Shown here: positions 41,494-52,763 of the stretch, one piece after another
How the letters are laid out: the number at the start of each line of letters is the position of its first letter
How positions within the stretch are numbered: the stretch's first letter is position 1
Notes under the pieces: generated by a model
Database searches by the model: none
What the model was told of the DNA's origin: nothing
What the model saw: the letters and a program-made list of their open reading frames with translations, nothing else
Position numbers and translations under genes: made by a program
DNA from: Gambelia wislizenii
Taxonomy: Eukaryota > Chordata > Lepidosauria > Squamata > Crotaphytidae
NCBI GenBank assembly: GCA_030847615.1
Contig: JAUMIR010000002.1
Location: 114,274,309-114,338,308 of the forward strand
DNA length: 64,000 bases
Direction: 5' to 3'

Positions 41494-42155
41494 CACCAGC
41501 TTCCCACCAGTGTATTATGCCTGCTGATCAGGCCTGTTCCTCCCCCATTACCAGAACAAAACAGGATGGAGTCCAGACTGCCATGCCAACCCGTCACTAG
41601 AGCTGCTGCCACTGCTGCTCGTGTCCCACTCTCTGAAGCCAGGAAGATGGCCTGCAGCACATGAGCAAGGCCCCCTGCCTGTGACCAGCTTGGTCACACG
41701 CTGCAGGACTGCCCAGGGATAAAATTGGGCAAAAGCCCTTCATCATCTGCACTGCAGAGCTCCAAGATGGGGCCAAGACAGGGCCAAAGAAAAGAAAACA
41801 AGCTAGTCCTGTATGACTCTTTTGCATTTTGCAGACTGTTGCTATCCCAAAAGAAATAGGCAAAACATTTCAGGCCAGAAAAAGAGCCTTGTTGCAGCTG
41901 TCATGGTGTCCACTCCATTCCATCAGATGGCAAGTGTGCTGAAGTCCATGAAAGCTTATGCCAAAGAAAACATGCCAGTGTTCGAGATGCCACAAGGAAG
42001 CTCCCTTGTTTTTGCTGCAACAGCTCTCCCTCAAAAAAAGTATTCAGGACAAGAACCTAACCAGTCTTTCTTACTAATTTCAACCCATCAAGCTGCCCTT
42101 AAGGGGAGAACTACCAATGCCAGTTCAAAAACTAGCAATCCTAATTCTCTGGCCA
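41494..42155. other. Unassigned spacer
   Basis: Several frames of 60-120 codons overlap on both strands. None shows a recognisable domain, so I call no gene. Confidence 0.4.
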
Positions 42156-42360
42156 CTGACACACTACAAAAATAATGCCGTTTGAGACCACTTTAACTGC
42201 CATGGCTCAATTCTATGGAATTCTGGGATTTGTAGTTTTGTGAGATGTTTAGCCTTCTCTGGCAGAGAGCTCTGGTGCCACAACAAACAACAGGATTCCA
42301 TAGGATGGAACCATGATAGTTAAAGTGGTGTCAAACTGCATTATTTCTGCAGTGTGGCAG
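42156..42360. mobile_element. Palindromic hAT-like MITE
   Basis: CTGACACACTACAAAAATAATGC pairs with GCATTATTTCTGCAGTGTGGCAG, and CCACTTTAACTGCCATG with CATGATAGTTAAAGTGG. The central GGAATTCTGGGATTTGTAG is typical of the group seen at 2963. Confidence 0.7.
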
Positions 42361-42828
42361 CAGCCTTAGTGTATAAAAGCTAACCCCCCTAGCATTTTAA
42401 GGGTGGGGCATCTTGACATGCTGGACTACCACTCCCTTCTTGAGAGGACCCACCTTCTCCTCGCCACCATTTCTTCAGCCTTGCTTTCCACCCTGTAGGC
42501 CTAGTTCATCATACCCATAGGAGTGAGCCAAGCAAGTAAGAGGCACTGCTTCATCTCCTTGCTCTTGCCCTCCTGGCATGCTTGGAGATGACAAGTGTGC
42601 AGACGGTGACAGTAATGAAGTCTGTGAGGCTCTTGGGGTTAGGAGTGAACCCCCTTATATGGGTCTGGGCCTTGGAAGTTACCCAGCAATGCCAAACCAT
42701 GATGCCAGCCCAGCATGGGTAGAGCAGAGATAAGATGAGATTAAAGAGTATTCCCAGAGGACAAAAATGCCCAAATAGAGCACAACTATGGTATTAAAAG
42801 GAAAGATACTGGCACCTCGACTATATTG
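42361..42828. other. Unassigned spacer
   Basis: Nothing recognised. Confidence 0.4.
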
Positions 42829-42836
42829 ATCTAAAG

Positions 42837-43824
42837 CTGTGGTTCTTAACCTGTGGTCCAGGGACTCCCAGGGGGCCACAACGTCCTCACAGGGGGTTTG
42901 CAAAGGCTTGAAGGCTGCTTGGTCCACCTGTTCCCTGCAGTGCAGTGGCCACATGACAGGAGCCAAGGCAAAGGCTGGCTGGCTGGCTTGGTCTGCGCAT
43001 TACCGCTCAATCTGCTTCAGCCACAAACTTGCAGGAAGAAGCAGGAGAAAACTCTTCCCTCCCCTCCAGTGCCTCTGAAGGAAGGTTTAATGGATGGGGT
43101 ACATGTTGGAAGGTAATGAGTCTAAAAATAAAATTGCATTAAAAAATTCCAGGATCTGGTCCTTTTAAAAACAACAAGAATTATTTCCTTTAAAAAATGT
43201 AAAATCATTCAGTCACTTTTGACTTCACGCTTAATGCAAAGTGTGGTTATGAAGCAGACTTAAGCTCAATTATCATTTGAAAGTGTATTCAGAGATCTGG
43301 GATCCCCCAGTTAAATTAGACTCATTACAAAATAAAGGAGTCAGTTTAAAATGCAAAACAAAGTTTACTGAAGGTTTATCAATCTCAATCTACACACTAA
43401 AACAAACTTAAGAAAAGGTCTTTAACTGACTAAGAATAGGGTAGGAAAGACTCACCAGCCTACAGCCGTGGGCTGGGTTCCGATGCATCATGACATGGTT
43501 ACAGGAAAGCTTAAAATGCATCCATTCTCATGGAAAGTCAGATTCAGAAAGAGAAAGTTACACAAAAGCAATAAAATTCAAATTAGGTCATGTGTGAATC
43601 ACCCAGCACTTCTAGTTGGCTAGAAGTGCCCAGTGAAGTAAGAGAAGGGAATTTTGGGAGAACAAAATGCATGCAGGGAAAAACCCTAGACTTATCTAAG
43701 ATTGTGAATGAGGTACACAAGATTGCTTTTACATTACAATGATTATTTCCCCACATACAACAGTACACAGCAACAAAAGATACGTAAAAGGGGTCACTGG
43801 TAAAGAAATGGTTAGGAGCCACTG
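42837..43824. mobile_element. hAT MITE (CAGTGGTTCTTAACC family), copy 3, opened by an insertion
   Basis: Left end CTGTGGTTCTTAACCTGTGG, right end AATGGTTAGGAGCCACTG. The flanks ATCTAAAG (42829-42836) and ATCTAAAA (43825-43832) agree at seven of eight bases. Family sequence runs to about 43100 and resumes at about 43768 (CAACAAAAGATACGTAAAAG). The roughly 660 bp between are foreign, possibly an LTR-like segment, with no ends I can prove. Confidence 0.85.
43105..43767. mobile_element. Unclassified insertion inside hAT copy 3
   Basis: Compared with the copies at 35083 and 60540, this segment is extra. It contains an ACAAAGTTTACTGAAGG motif like the AAGTTTACTTTATTC of the 21-kb insertion, so a related LTR-like origin is possible. 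Boundaries are approximate. Confidence 0.4.
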
Positions 43825-43832
43825 ATCTAAAA

Positions 43833-44582
43833 GCTTGAATCCCATTTTGGGAGAAAGTTGGGATATAAATCAAATAAATAAATAAATAAGGCTTCAAAGG
43901 CCTTAAAAGGTTATGCTTTTAGTATGATCTGATCCTGCACATGGTTTTCTTGGAGAAGCAGCTCCATTTGACCTTCCTTTCTCCTTCATAGTCTTTACAG
44001 AGGGCCTTCACTGTATAGGATGAATTACCAAAAAAGGGGGGGCAGAGGGAGAAAGAACAAATAAGTGTTCTCAGATTTCCATGAGCCTTTGCCCCCAAAT
44101 TGCTCCATTCCTCTTAATTTCTTCCTTCACCTTGAATAAAAATCCAGTTCTTGTCTTATAACCCCGTTTTATGACAGGATTCCACCGGGAAACAATACCG
44201 CTCTGCAAGCTGGCTGATACAGCAGCTGAACGCTTTCTTCTTTCACTGTAGTAGCTGAATTCAGTAGCTCCTCCATCTCTGAACAGATGGTCTTACCTCA
44301 TGCTTCCTTCCTTCCATGCTATTAACATTATACACTTTTTGAAGCTAATAAAGGTAAATGTGAGCTGATCAACAAGGGGATTCCCTGTGCAGACATGGTT
44401 ACAGAGCAAATTGCCACACAACTTTTGGGAGGATATTGGCATGAGAACTGATTCTGTCAGTTCTCTGACCCTTGTTGAAATCATGACTCACTGTATGGCT
44501 TCCTGGATCCAGGCCCATTTCAAAGACTACTCAGGTTGTGGTGTGAAGTGCAGTTTTGACACATGTCCAAATACTGACAGTG
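43833..44582. other. Unassigned spacer
   Basis: An AAATAAATAAATAAATAA run lies at 43871-43889. No element or gene recognised. Confidence 0.4.
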
Positions 44583-45278
44583 CCATAGAATCATAGAATT
44601 GCAGAGTTGGAAGAGACCACGAGGGCCATCCAGTCCAACCCCCTGCCACGCAGGAAATCACAATCAAAGCATCCCTGACAGATGGCAATCCAGCCTCTGT
44701 TTAAAGATCTCCAAGGAAGGAGACCCCACCACGCTCCAAGGGAGTGTGTTCCACTGCCGAACAGCTCTTACTGTCAGAAAGTTCCTCCTAATGTTGAGGT
44801 GGAATCTCTGTTCCTGGAGCTTGCACCCATTGCTCCGTGTTCCAGTCTCTGGAGCAGCAGAAAACAAGCCTGCTCCATCCTCAACGTGACACTCCTTCAA
44901 ATACTTAAACAGGGCTATCATATCGCCTCTTACCTGTCTTTTTTCCAGGCTAAACATACCCAGATCCCTAAGTCTCTCTTCATAAGGCATGGTTTCCAGA
45001 CCTTTCACCATTTTAGTTGCCCTTCTCTGGACATGCTCCAATTTGTCAATATCTTTTTTGAATTGTGGTGCCCAGAACCGGACACAGTATTCTAAGTGAG
45101 GTCTGACCAAGGCAGAATAGAGTGGCACTATTACTTCCCTTGATCTAGACACTATACTTCTATTGATACAGCCCAAAATCGCATTGGCCTTTTTAGCTGC
45201 CACATCACACTGTTGACTCATGTTCAACTTGTGGTCTACTAGGACTCCTAGATCCCTTTCACACGTAGTCTCGTTCAG
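44583..45278 (-). pseudogene. CR1 LINE 3' end, 187-codon open remnant
   Basis: The minus strand carries an open frame (45227-44664) reading [20 protein letters not shown]...[22 protein letters not shown]...LSGML, then the 3' UTR and terminus (TAGAATCATAGAATTGCAG in + orientation). This copy is the uninterrupted counterpart of the CR1 at 7085-12830 and shows the empty site of the pogo-like insertion (TATAG near 45152). 5' truncated. Confidence 0.93.
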
Positions 45279-45589
45279 CCATGATAAATGCCACCTGAAA
45301 GGTCAGCTTGGTGGAAAGCACTGTGAAAAGTGATTGGGTGGATTGGTCCTGTGTGTCACATGTAGGATATGAAAACTATGTAAGCTAATCCAGTGTAACA
45401 AACTTAGTCCCAGAAATTGACACTGGATGCTTCCACACTGGATGCCTTTAGCACAGCTAAGGTAGGTGGAAGGTAAATTGAACTGGAGGTTCCATATAAG
45501 CACTTAGTATATCACTCTATTGTCTAGTAAGTCAATCTTTGGTGGTTGGGAACCCTTTATAGTGTCTACTTTTAAGTAAGACCTACTCA

Positions 45590-45915
45590 CAGAATTGTAC
45601 AATTGGAAGGGATGCCAAGGCTTATCTAGTCTAGTGCCCAGCCACGACAGGTTCCCACTGCTAAAGCATCCCTGAGAGGGTGGCATCTAAAACCTTTCAG
45701 TGAAGGAGACTCCACAACCTTCTGAGGTAGTCTGTTCCACTGTCAAACAGCTCTTACCATCAGGAAGTTCTTCCATATGTTTAATCAGAATCTCCTTTCA
45801 TGCTATTTGAATGGATCTATTGGTTCAGGTCCTGTCCTCTGGGACAGCGGCACCAGCAGAAAACAAGCTCACTCCATCTTCTACATGACAGCACTCCAGA
45901 TACTTAAAAGAAAGA
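45590..45915 (-). mobile_element. CR1 LINE 3' end, more diverged
   Basis: CACAGAATTGTACAATTGGAAGG at the terminus, then GGAGACTCCACAACCTTC, CAAACAGCTCTTACCATCAG and AGCAGAAAACAAGCTCACTCC. This is the reverse complement of CR1 coding with several changes. An older copy. Confidence 0.85.
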
Positions 45916-46036
45916 CCTTGTTTCTAAGACCAGTTTAGAAGTGTCTTGTTGATAGTTCAGCTCATTTTGTTCCTTTTTGTTGATCCCAGGGAATGGAGAG
46001 AGAGAGAAAGAGAGAGAGGAGATTATCAGATGACCT

Positions 46037-46720
46037 AAATATAGCATGACAGGGACACCAGGAGATCGCGAAAGGCCTTCCCTTTCAGATGATGTCGTTA
46101 ACATGCCGTCATGCTCCCATGCCCCTTCCATTCCCGCAGCACTCCTTTTTATTCAAGAGCTAAGTCGTTAATTGATCTGTCATTCCATTTCTGTAACGGA
46201 ACAACAGGTGAGCGAAAAGATGCCCTGTTATGCTGGTGTGATGCCAGTGTCACTGGGAGGTCTATGCCGAAAACTTCTGGGTGCGATCAGGACAAGGAGG
46301 TAAGTAACACACTTTTTTGTACCCTCCCCAGGTTACTTGCATTTTTTAAAGTGTGTTTTTGTGCTTGGTTTTACTTTTTGATGTTTATTTTTAATTTCCC
46401 ATGTGATTGTCCTCTTGTGAGAACGGCTGGGATTTCCATTCCAGGAAGTGAATGCAGTTCCGTGAGAGCTGCATTCACTCCTGGGCTGCTGGCAGGAGGG
46501 AAAGAAGCAGCAAAGGTAGGTCTGAAAACTTTTTTTTTATAGCGTTACAGGGATGGGAGTGGGCGGGAGAGGTAGTGAGTTGGAGATGCTATTTTTGTTC
46601 CTGTCTGATAATCTCCAGAGGAGGGTGGAATTGTCTGAAAGGAGCAAATCCAAGTCTAACTCCCACAGTAAGGATAAACAAGTAGGTATTAAAAAGGCTG
46701 AAGATGCAAAGAGAAAGTAT
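46037..46720 (+). mobile_element. Unclassified repeat family X, copy A
   Basis: Shares a long series of blocks with 58855-59470: CAGATGATGTCGTTAAC / CAGATGACGTCGTTTCC, TGTTATGCTGG, AAGGTAAGT-type sites, CACTTTTTTGTACCCTCCC, AAGGTAGGTCTGAAAACTTT, and TTCCTGTCTGATAATCTCC. Two diverged copies show it is a repeat. The open frames over it (60-140 codons) have no known domain. I cannot name its class. Confidence 0.6.
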
Positions 46721-46897
46721 TCAGTCATGCCTTCCTAGTCTATACGGGGACAGACTGATGCTGCAGTTGAGGCTTATCATCAAAAATTGGAATAAATTAG
46801 GATCTGAAAAGTACAGGAACTTTTCCAAGAAAATACAGGAGTGCAACACACCACCACCACCACCCTCAGGATGCTCTGTGTTAAGTGTATTAACTGA

Positions 46898-47521
46898 GGG
46901 CTTGTCTACACAGGCCAAAAATGCTGTACTCACCCTGAATCTGGTGCTGTCAGTCCAGTTTACATGCAGCTACTTCTGGGAAGGATCTGCAGTTTTTGGC
47001 CCTTAAACCAACTTTGCCCCACACTAAGCCAAGTTGGGGAAAAATCTAATGTTTCTTGGAAACCCTGGAGTATCTTCAGCTTCTGTTGGTGTATGGACAC
47101 CTGGATCGGATCCAATTTTGCCAATCCAGTTTTCCATGTGCCAAAAGCAATGCCATCCCTCTTACCCTGCACTGAGAAGTGTTTCTGCTGAGGTGCCCAT
47201 GTGATTAATGAAGACGGGGTAGAGCAATCCCCTCCTTGTTGATCACATGGCTGTGTGCCCCATTCTGACCTCAGGAGAAGTGAGAGTGTGTCAGGCAGGC
47301 TTTCCATGGAACTCCTCAGCTAGCGAGGAAGCAGCAGTGGCAGCTCTGAAAATAGGGCATAGGTCAGCGGGACTGGTGTGGTGTTGGCTCAGCTGGCCTG
47401 TGTGGACAATGACGGCCGTCACACTAGATTCAGTGCAGTGTGTGTGGCTGCCATCATGGTCAATCCAGGGCATAATACTCCAGACTGGCCCTGGGTTTAA
47501 GTGGCCAGTGCAGACAAGCCC
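46898..47521. mobile_element. MITE with GGGCTTGTCTACAC ends, copy 1
   Basis: GGGCTTGTCTACACAGGCCA at the left and TGGCCAGTGCAGACAAGCCC at the right are inverted. The same ends occur at 53212 and 54832. The interior is non-coding; superfamily unresolved because target duplications are unclear. Confidence 0.7.
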
Positions 47522-47861
47522 TGAATCCAGAGAAAAGGGCTTGTGGGGAAGCAATTGTTGTGCTCAAGCTTGTGCTTCACCTGATCCCACCACAGGTGAA
47601 TGTTCTGATTGAGGGACCTGTGCATTGGGTCCAGAAGGTTATGGAAAGGTAAATATATGATGTAAGATGACTGAAACAAGCAGCTCTCAGTCAACTCCAG
47701 GGGTACAGAATTTTGTGTATCTCCTGATACTATACTATACTATATACTGTACTATAGCTCCCATCATCCTTGACTATGGCCCATGCCAGCCACAGAAGCT
47801 TTGTTCCTGGTCTGCTCAGTGGCCAGAATCCCTTCAGTGCTTTATGTTGATGGTTACCCTC

Positions 47862-48225
47862 CAACTGTCCTGATTTGGCAGCCACAGTTCCCAATTCATC
47901 CTTTGTCATCTCATTTTTCCAGCTGCTTTTAAAACGTCCCAATTTCTCTCTCCTCCTTCACTTCCCCCTTTGTCCTCAACTTGCTTCAGTTGCTGCAGTC
48001 TGAATTCAAAATGCAAATGTAATTTGCACTCTGTTAACTCAGTGGAGGGAGAGGAGAGGAGGGGGCAGATTTTTGCCTTTCCCAGTAGGTTCAGACAAAA
48101 GCAACCTGCTGCATCCATTCCTAGCTTGGGTGTTCTCCTTATTAATAACTTTTGCTGTCTTGAACATGCTCTAATGTTGTATGGCCACATGTGTCCCTGT
48201 TTTTATTTCTGAAATGTTGGACAGT
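47862..48225. mobile_element. Unclassified repeat family Y, copy A
   Basis: Aligns by eye with 58225-58592: GCTTTTAAAACGTCCC / GTTTTAAAATGTCCC, CTCAACTTGCTTCA, TTCAAAATGCAA, CTCAGTTAACTCAGTG-type block, GGCCACATGTGTCC, AATGTTGGA. Non-coding, class unknown. Confidence 0.65.
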
Positions 48226-49479
48226 ATGCTGATATAACTTTGTTTCTGCTGACGTAATGCACTTTTCCCAGTAGTGCACAGCAGCAGCAGTGTGAAAACC
48301 AGCAAGAAAACCCCTACCCCACCCCCCACATCAGACAAAACTGCCTTGCTGGCTTCCAAACAGAGCGGGAGCCATCAGGACAACTTTCTTTACTAACAAA
48401 GATGCCAACCCCTCCCTCACCATACAGCCATGGCCATTTTAACCAACTGCCATTTTCACCATGCCACTATTACCACTGCCTACACTGCTAATAAGATCAC
48501 AGTCTATACGACCATGAATGCCTGGACATTCAATGTCAGGTTTCTCTGAGGATCAACAGGGCTGTATTTACCACTAGGCAATAGGGTTTGCAATGTCAGG
48601 ACTATCCTAGGCCCTGAGATTTTCAGACCAAAACCTGAGACAAGGGATGTCACAGTGGGGTGGGCTCTGGTAATGTTAGCAAGGGTGATAGCATAAAGTG
48701 TAATACAACCACAGTGGCACAGAGTCTGCCATCCAGATTAAAAAAACAAAATGAACAAATGAGGGAAAATATATACTCACACTTTTTAAGGCAGTGCTCT
48801 CACCTTGCGTTTGTTCCCTCTGGCCCAGAGGACCAGTGAAAAATGAGCAGGCCCTGAATTCTGGGAACCCTACTTGTAGGCACCTGCCTATGTCCTGAAA
48901 AGCTTTGTTAGGAAAAAAAATAGGCTATGTACACAAATGCAGCCCAGACAATTCTCCTTAACAAGCAATAATAAAATTGAGAAGCCTTTGCTGATGCATA
49001 GTTTTTCCAGAACATTGGAGTTCAACAGCCTCTTCTATCTGCCTTGCCAAGGACCAAACAACAAATCCACCATCCAAAATTTTAGTCCAATTTACACAGC
49101 AATCCACTGTGCTGAGCTGTGGAATAGTAATTGAACGCCTCCATTTGGAAAGCAATTCTAGGGACCCATTCACTGAGTGGGTCTGAGGAAAGAGCAAGCC
49201 TGACATCTGGACCCAAAGAAGAGCAAAAGATAAGCATAATAAATCTCACAATATACAGAAGAGCATGTGTAATTCTTTTATATGGCATTGCCTTGCTTTG
49301 AAAGCAAGTAGGCTTTCTGGTCATGCCGTCTCAATGCTATGCCGCCAAAACAGAAGCACAGAAAGTGACCTGTTGAGATTTGCCCTAAATCACCCCCAAA
49401 CCTGGCTTCCCTCCATTGCCTTAGTAGCATTATGATTTCCCTAGCAGAGGTATGCAAGGAAGAGCCATAAGGAAGGCAC
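48226..49479. other. Unassigned 1.25-kb stretch
   Basis: No repeat boundary, RNA gene or coding signal recognised. Confidence 0.4.
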
Positions 49480-49740
49480 TGTGGGACAGATTTACAGAGG
49501 GCCCACCATTAAATAGCACTCAGCTGATTAATTACTTCAGACCAGCGGGAGAGCTCAGCAACTGATCATACAGCTATTATCCACCATCATTCTTCACTGA
49601 TCAAAGGCAGGCCTTTCTTTCCTTCATTCTTCTGTTAGACCCAAGTAATGAGATTTAGCTGCAGTGAAAGAACCCAAGCTGCATTCCTGGGCTTTGTGGG
49701 GTGATATAATGCTAAGGAGGAACGAAGCTGTCCTGAGCTA
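49480..49740. promoter_or_regulatory. Candidate conserved non-coding element
   Basis: Unique-looking stretch with CAGCTGATTAATTACTTCAG, CAACTGATCATACAGC and TAATGAGATTTAGCTGCAG. It carries no transposon ends and no frame. The homeodomain-type cores and lack of repeat decay suggest an enhancer, by inference only. Confidence 0.3.
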
Positions 49741-50269
49741 AGTACCAGCTGGTACCAAGGAAACACCTGTCAGTGGTAATACCCAGCTTTTTGTTGCCTC
49801 TGGATTTACCTCTCTGCAGCCTCAGCCCAGCAGGCACACTAAATCAGGGGCTGCTGAGAGCTGCAGGTTGCTAGTGAAGGACAGAGAGAATGGCAACTAT
49901 AATTGCATAGGGTTGGGCTGGGGTGAATTTTTTCCTTTCTTTTCATCCCAGTCGTGGACGATGTGCGAGTTTCTGAACAACCCCACAAATATGCTGAGCT
50001 AGTGTGTTTTCCAGCACAGCTGGTGGTTGATATCTGCAGAAGGCTTCAGGAAATGATGGATGAATGCTAAGAAAGGAGATGCCATTGGGAACCAGTTGAA
50101 AAACAGGAAAGTAATGTTGCACCATCATAAATGTAGAACAGCTACCAAAGTTTTTTCTCTGTCTCTGGCATCTCAAATGTAGAGTATGGATAGGGATACG
50201 AGGGTATTCTTTGTTGAATGGCAGTTGGACAGGACTCACTGCATCTAGTTTTCAAGTTCCCTCCTCTTC
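49741..50269. other. Unassigned spacer
   Basis: Nothing recognised. Confidence 0.4.
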
Positions 50270-50640
50270 CTCCTCCTTCATTTATCTGTAGCCCATTTTT
50301 CCCCAAGGCTGGGACCCAAAGCAGCTCACATTTTTAAAAACACACAATTAAAATATACAAAAAGTGCACATTAAAACAGAATTAAACCACTTACATGGAT
50401 TAAAACAACATCAAGATATTTAAAATAATAAAATATACTTTAAAATATTAAAAACTTTTAAAAATATATTTAAAACTTTTAAAAACAGCCCACCAAAACC
50501 ACACAGCAGTCCCCAGTCTGTTCTTTAAAAAGCCTGTCTGAATAAAAAGGTTTTGGCCTGCTGCCGGAAGGACAGCAGGGAGGGAGTTCCAGAGTCTAGG
50601 GGCAGCCACTGAAAAAGGCCCTCTCTTGTGTTTTAGAAAA
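50270..50640 (-). mobile_element. L2-type LINE 3' end
   Basis: TTTATCTGTAGCCCATTTTTCCCCAAGG...AAGCAGCTCACA, an A/T-rich middle, then AAAAGGTTTTGGCCTGCTG and GGGAGTTCCAGAGTCTAGGG with CACTGAAAAAGGCCCTCTC. This is the reverse complement of the L2 3' UTR. Non-coding. Confidence 0.7.
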
Positions 50641-50923
50641 TTGCCAAACCCTATTTAAAACAGTTTCTTTAATTTGTAATGGAATTGTCCTTCATCATAA
50701 CCCTGTGCAGGGCAGCTCTCTGGTGGAATGCCTACAGTTCCGGGTTCTGATGAACTATGGTAGAAGGTGTGGTTGTAGAAGAAGGGGGAAAGTGGGGTTC
50801 TGAACTGAATGTGTGGAGAAAAAAGGGAGAGAGATGGTGAAAGAAGGGACTGAGGAGACTCTGAGGGAAGAAAAGAAAGGAGGAGAGGTTCTGAGGAGGC
50901 TAATAAAAGATCAAGGGCCCTTT
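50641..50923. other. Unassigned purine-rich spacer
   Basis: GA-rich (AAAGAAGGGACTGAGGAG) with no element recognised. Confidence 0.4.
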
Positions 50924-51112
50924 CACACTATATAGTTATAGCACTATGATTCCGCTTTAACTGCCATGATTTGCACTTTAGGGAGAGATATTGTCAGCTG
51001 ACTTCTCAAGCCTCTAATCAAACTAAAACAAACAACCCACCAAAACCCATCCATAGGATGCCACCATGACAGTTAAAAAGGGCTATAGTATCATAATTCT
51101 GTAGTGTGAAAT
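50924..51112. mobile_element. Palindromic hAT-like MITE (CCTTTCACAC ends)
   Basis: GGGCCCTTTCACACTATATA pairs with the right end ...ATAATTCTGTAGTGTGAAAT. Inner arms are GCTTTAACTGCCATGA and CATGACAGTTAAA. A Tigger-like MITE follows eight bases later. Confidence 0.75.
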
Positions 51113-51119
51113 GAATATA

Positions 51120-51360
51120 CAGTAGGACTCCTGTATCTGCTAGGGATTGGTTCGGAGGGGGGGGGCGTGGATACTGAAAACCATGGATAATAGCAAACAC
51201 CATTAACAATAATGGGACTTCCAGTTTAAAATACCATAGAGTTGCCTTGGAGGACCTAGAAAATGGCTAAAGAGGACACATTTTCTAGGAAGACTCTATG
51301 GTAGGTGTGCTGTTTTGTGTCCCATGGATAACTGAATCAGTGGATACGGGGGTCCTACTG
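51120..51360. mobile_element. Tigger/pogo-like MITE with TA TSD
   Basis: CAGTAGGACTCCTGTATC at the left and GTGGATACGGGGGTCCTACTG at the right, with TA at 51118-51119 and 51361-51362. Blocks ATGGGACTTCCAGTTTAAAA and CATAGAGTTGCCTTGGAGG are shared with 61730-61962, marking a subfamily distinct from the 57190/63144 type. Confidence 0.92.
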
Positions 51361-51550
51361 TAGTATTATAATTGTGTAGAGAGTCATCATGCTGTAGTAG
51401 TCTGAGTATTGTTCTAGGACTCCAGAACACCTGTGACCAATTCATGCTTACACAATTGTAGCACTATATTCCACTGTCATTGCCATGGCAGCAACCTCTG
51501 GAACCCTGGGGGTTTGTACTTTGGTGAAGCACTAGGGCATTCTAGCTGAG

Positions 51551-51560
51551 AATTCTAAAG

Positions 51561-51592
<32 letters not shown>

Positions 51593-51819
51593 GCCTTCAA
51601 GTCATTTCTTACGTATGGCGACCCTAAGGCAAACCTATCATGAGGTTTTCTTGGTAAGATTTGTTCAGAGGAGGTTTGCCTTTGCCTTCCTTTGAGAGTG
51701 AGAGAATGTGACTTGCCCAAGGTCACCCAGTGCGTTTCCATGGCTGAACAGCGATTTGAACCCAGTCTCCAGAGTCATAATCCAACACTCAAACCACTAT
51801 ACCACACGACTCTCAAATA
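51551..51819 (-). mobile_element. Sauria-type SINE with Bov-B-like tail
   Basis: On the minus strand the tRNA-like head has GTGGTATAGTGGTTTGAGTG (box A) and GGTTCAAATCGC (box B). It is followed by AAGTCACATTCTCTCACTC, CAAACCTCCTCTGAACAAAT and the tail GGGTCGCCATACGTAAGAAA with (AAC)n. This tail matches the Bov-B 3' end at 16.35 kb. Published Sauria SINEs have this head/Bov-B-tail design, so I name it on that basis. Confidence 0.88.
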
Positions 51820-51883
51820 CCTCTTTCTAAACTGCATGTCCCAAGATTCCATGGGATGTTGCCATGGCAGTTAAAGTGGAATA

Positions 51884-52292
51884 TCTATATATATAAAACT
51901 CTTGGGTATGCTTCCTTTCCCAGTGTGCTGATTGGCTGCTTAGGAAGCATACCCAACCAATACCCTCCCTCCTCTCACTCCCTCAGCCAATCACCACCGA
52001 CATGCAAATTCCCTCTCCACCTCACAATCCACTCCTGCCACTCAATCTGTATCTACACCCCCAGCCTCACAAGGCCCCCTCCCTCCTCTCATTTCCTCAG
52101 CCACTCACCACCCACATGTAATACAATGCAATATTTTTTCCTAAAGTAATACCATGTAGATGAACCATGTGAAAGGATTCTGAGAAAAAACACATAAAGC
52201 AATTTATGAAATATATAAACAAATATATAAAATGAGTGATTACTGTATTTACAATCTCCTATAATGATGTATGTCACACTGGGTACAGCTAT
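51884..52292 (+). mobile_element. Helitron-like non-autonomous element, copy 2
   Basis: TCTATATATATAAAACTCTTGGG after an A; 3' end CACACTGGGTACAGCTAT, where copy 1 has CTAG. Internal blocks CAGTGTGCTGATTGGCTGCT, ATGCAAATTCCCTCTCCACC and CTGCCACTCAATCTG are common to both, but this copy lacks the CAG-rich interior. It sits inside a palindromic MITE. Confidence 0.72.
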
Positions 52293-52390
52293 CCAAGTAG
52301 CACTATAATTAGATAATGGGAATAGGCCCTCGGGTTTGAATCTGCTAAACCGTAGAAACCCACTGGGTAACCTTGAACAAGTCACAATTT

Positions 52391-52763
52391 AGATTTTCCT
52401 TGGTTTTTTTCTGGGCGGTGAGGCCGTGTTCTGGAATAGTTTCTGTCTGACGTTTCGCCTGCATCTGTGACTGGCATCTCTAGAGAATGGTTGTGTAGCA
52501 GTGTATGTGGAGTTTATATTCTGTGAACCCCTGTTGGGGAGTATATGTAAATTTGTGTAATTGAATGGTTAGTTTCTGGGCACAACCATTCAATTACACA
52601 AATTTACATATACTCCCCAACAGGGGTTCACAGCATATAAACTCCACATACACTGCTACACAACCATTCTCTAAAGATGCCAGCCACAGATGCTGGTGAA
52701 ACATCAGACAGAAACTATTCCAGAACACGGCCTCACCACCCAGAAAAAAACCAAGGAAAATCT
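52391..52763. repeat. Large foldback, about 180-bp arms
   Basis: AGATTTTCCTTGGTTTTTTT at 52391 is mirrored by AAAAAAACCAAGGAAAATCT ending at 52763. The arms stay highly complementary to a 13-base loop (52571-52583) between TTGAATGGTT and AACCATTCAA. They differ by only a handful of bases. The outer right flank (GCTGGCCGTGAAAGCCTTCG) is not mirrored. Class unknown. Confidence 0.93.

Larger units (their letters stand above)
51438..52330. mobile_element. Palindromic MITE opened by a SINE and a Helitron-like element
   Basis: The left arm holds CACAATTGTAGCACTATATTCC and CATTGCCATGGCAG. The right arm holds GCCATGGCAGTTAAAGTGG (51871-51880) and AGCACTATAATTAGATAATGGG (52299 on). Between them lie the SINE at 51551-51819 and the Helitron-like element at 51884-52292. 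Ends are approximate. Confidence 0.65.

Noticed and set aside
41813..42175. A 120-codon gene downstream of the mariner
   Set aside because: No domain or codon pattern recognised; the opposite strand is open over the same stretch.
46111..46542. A 143-codon host exon
   Set aside because: It overlaps a repeat family present again at 58855, where the frame is not preserved.
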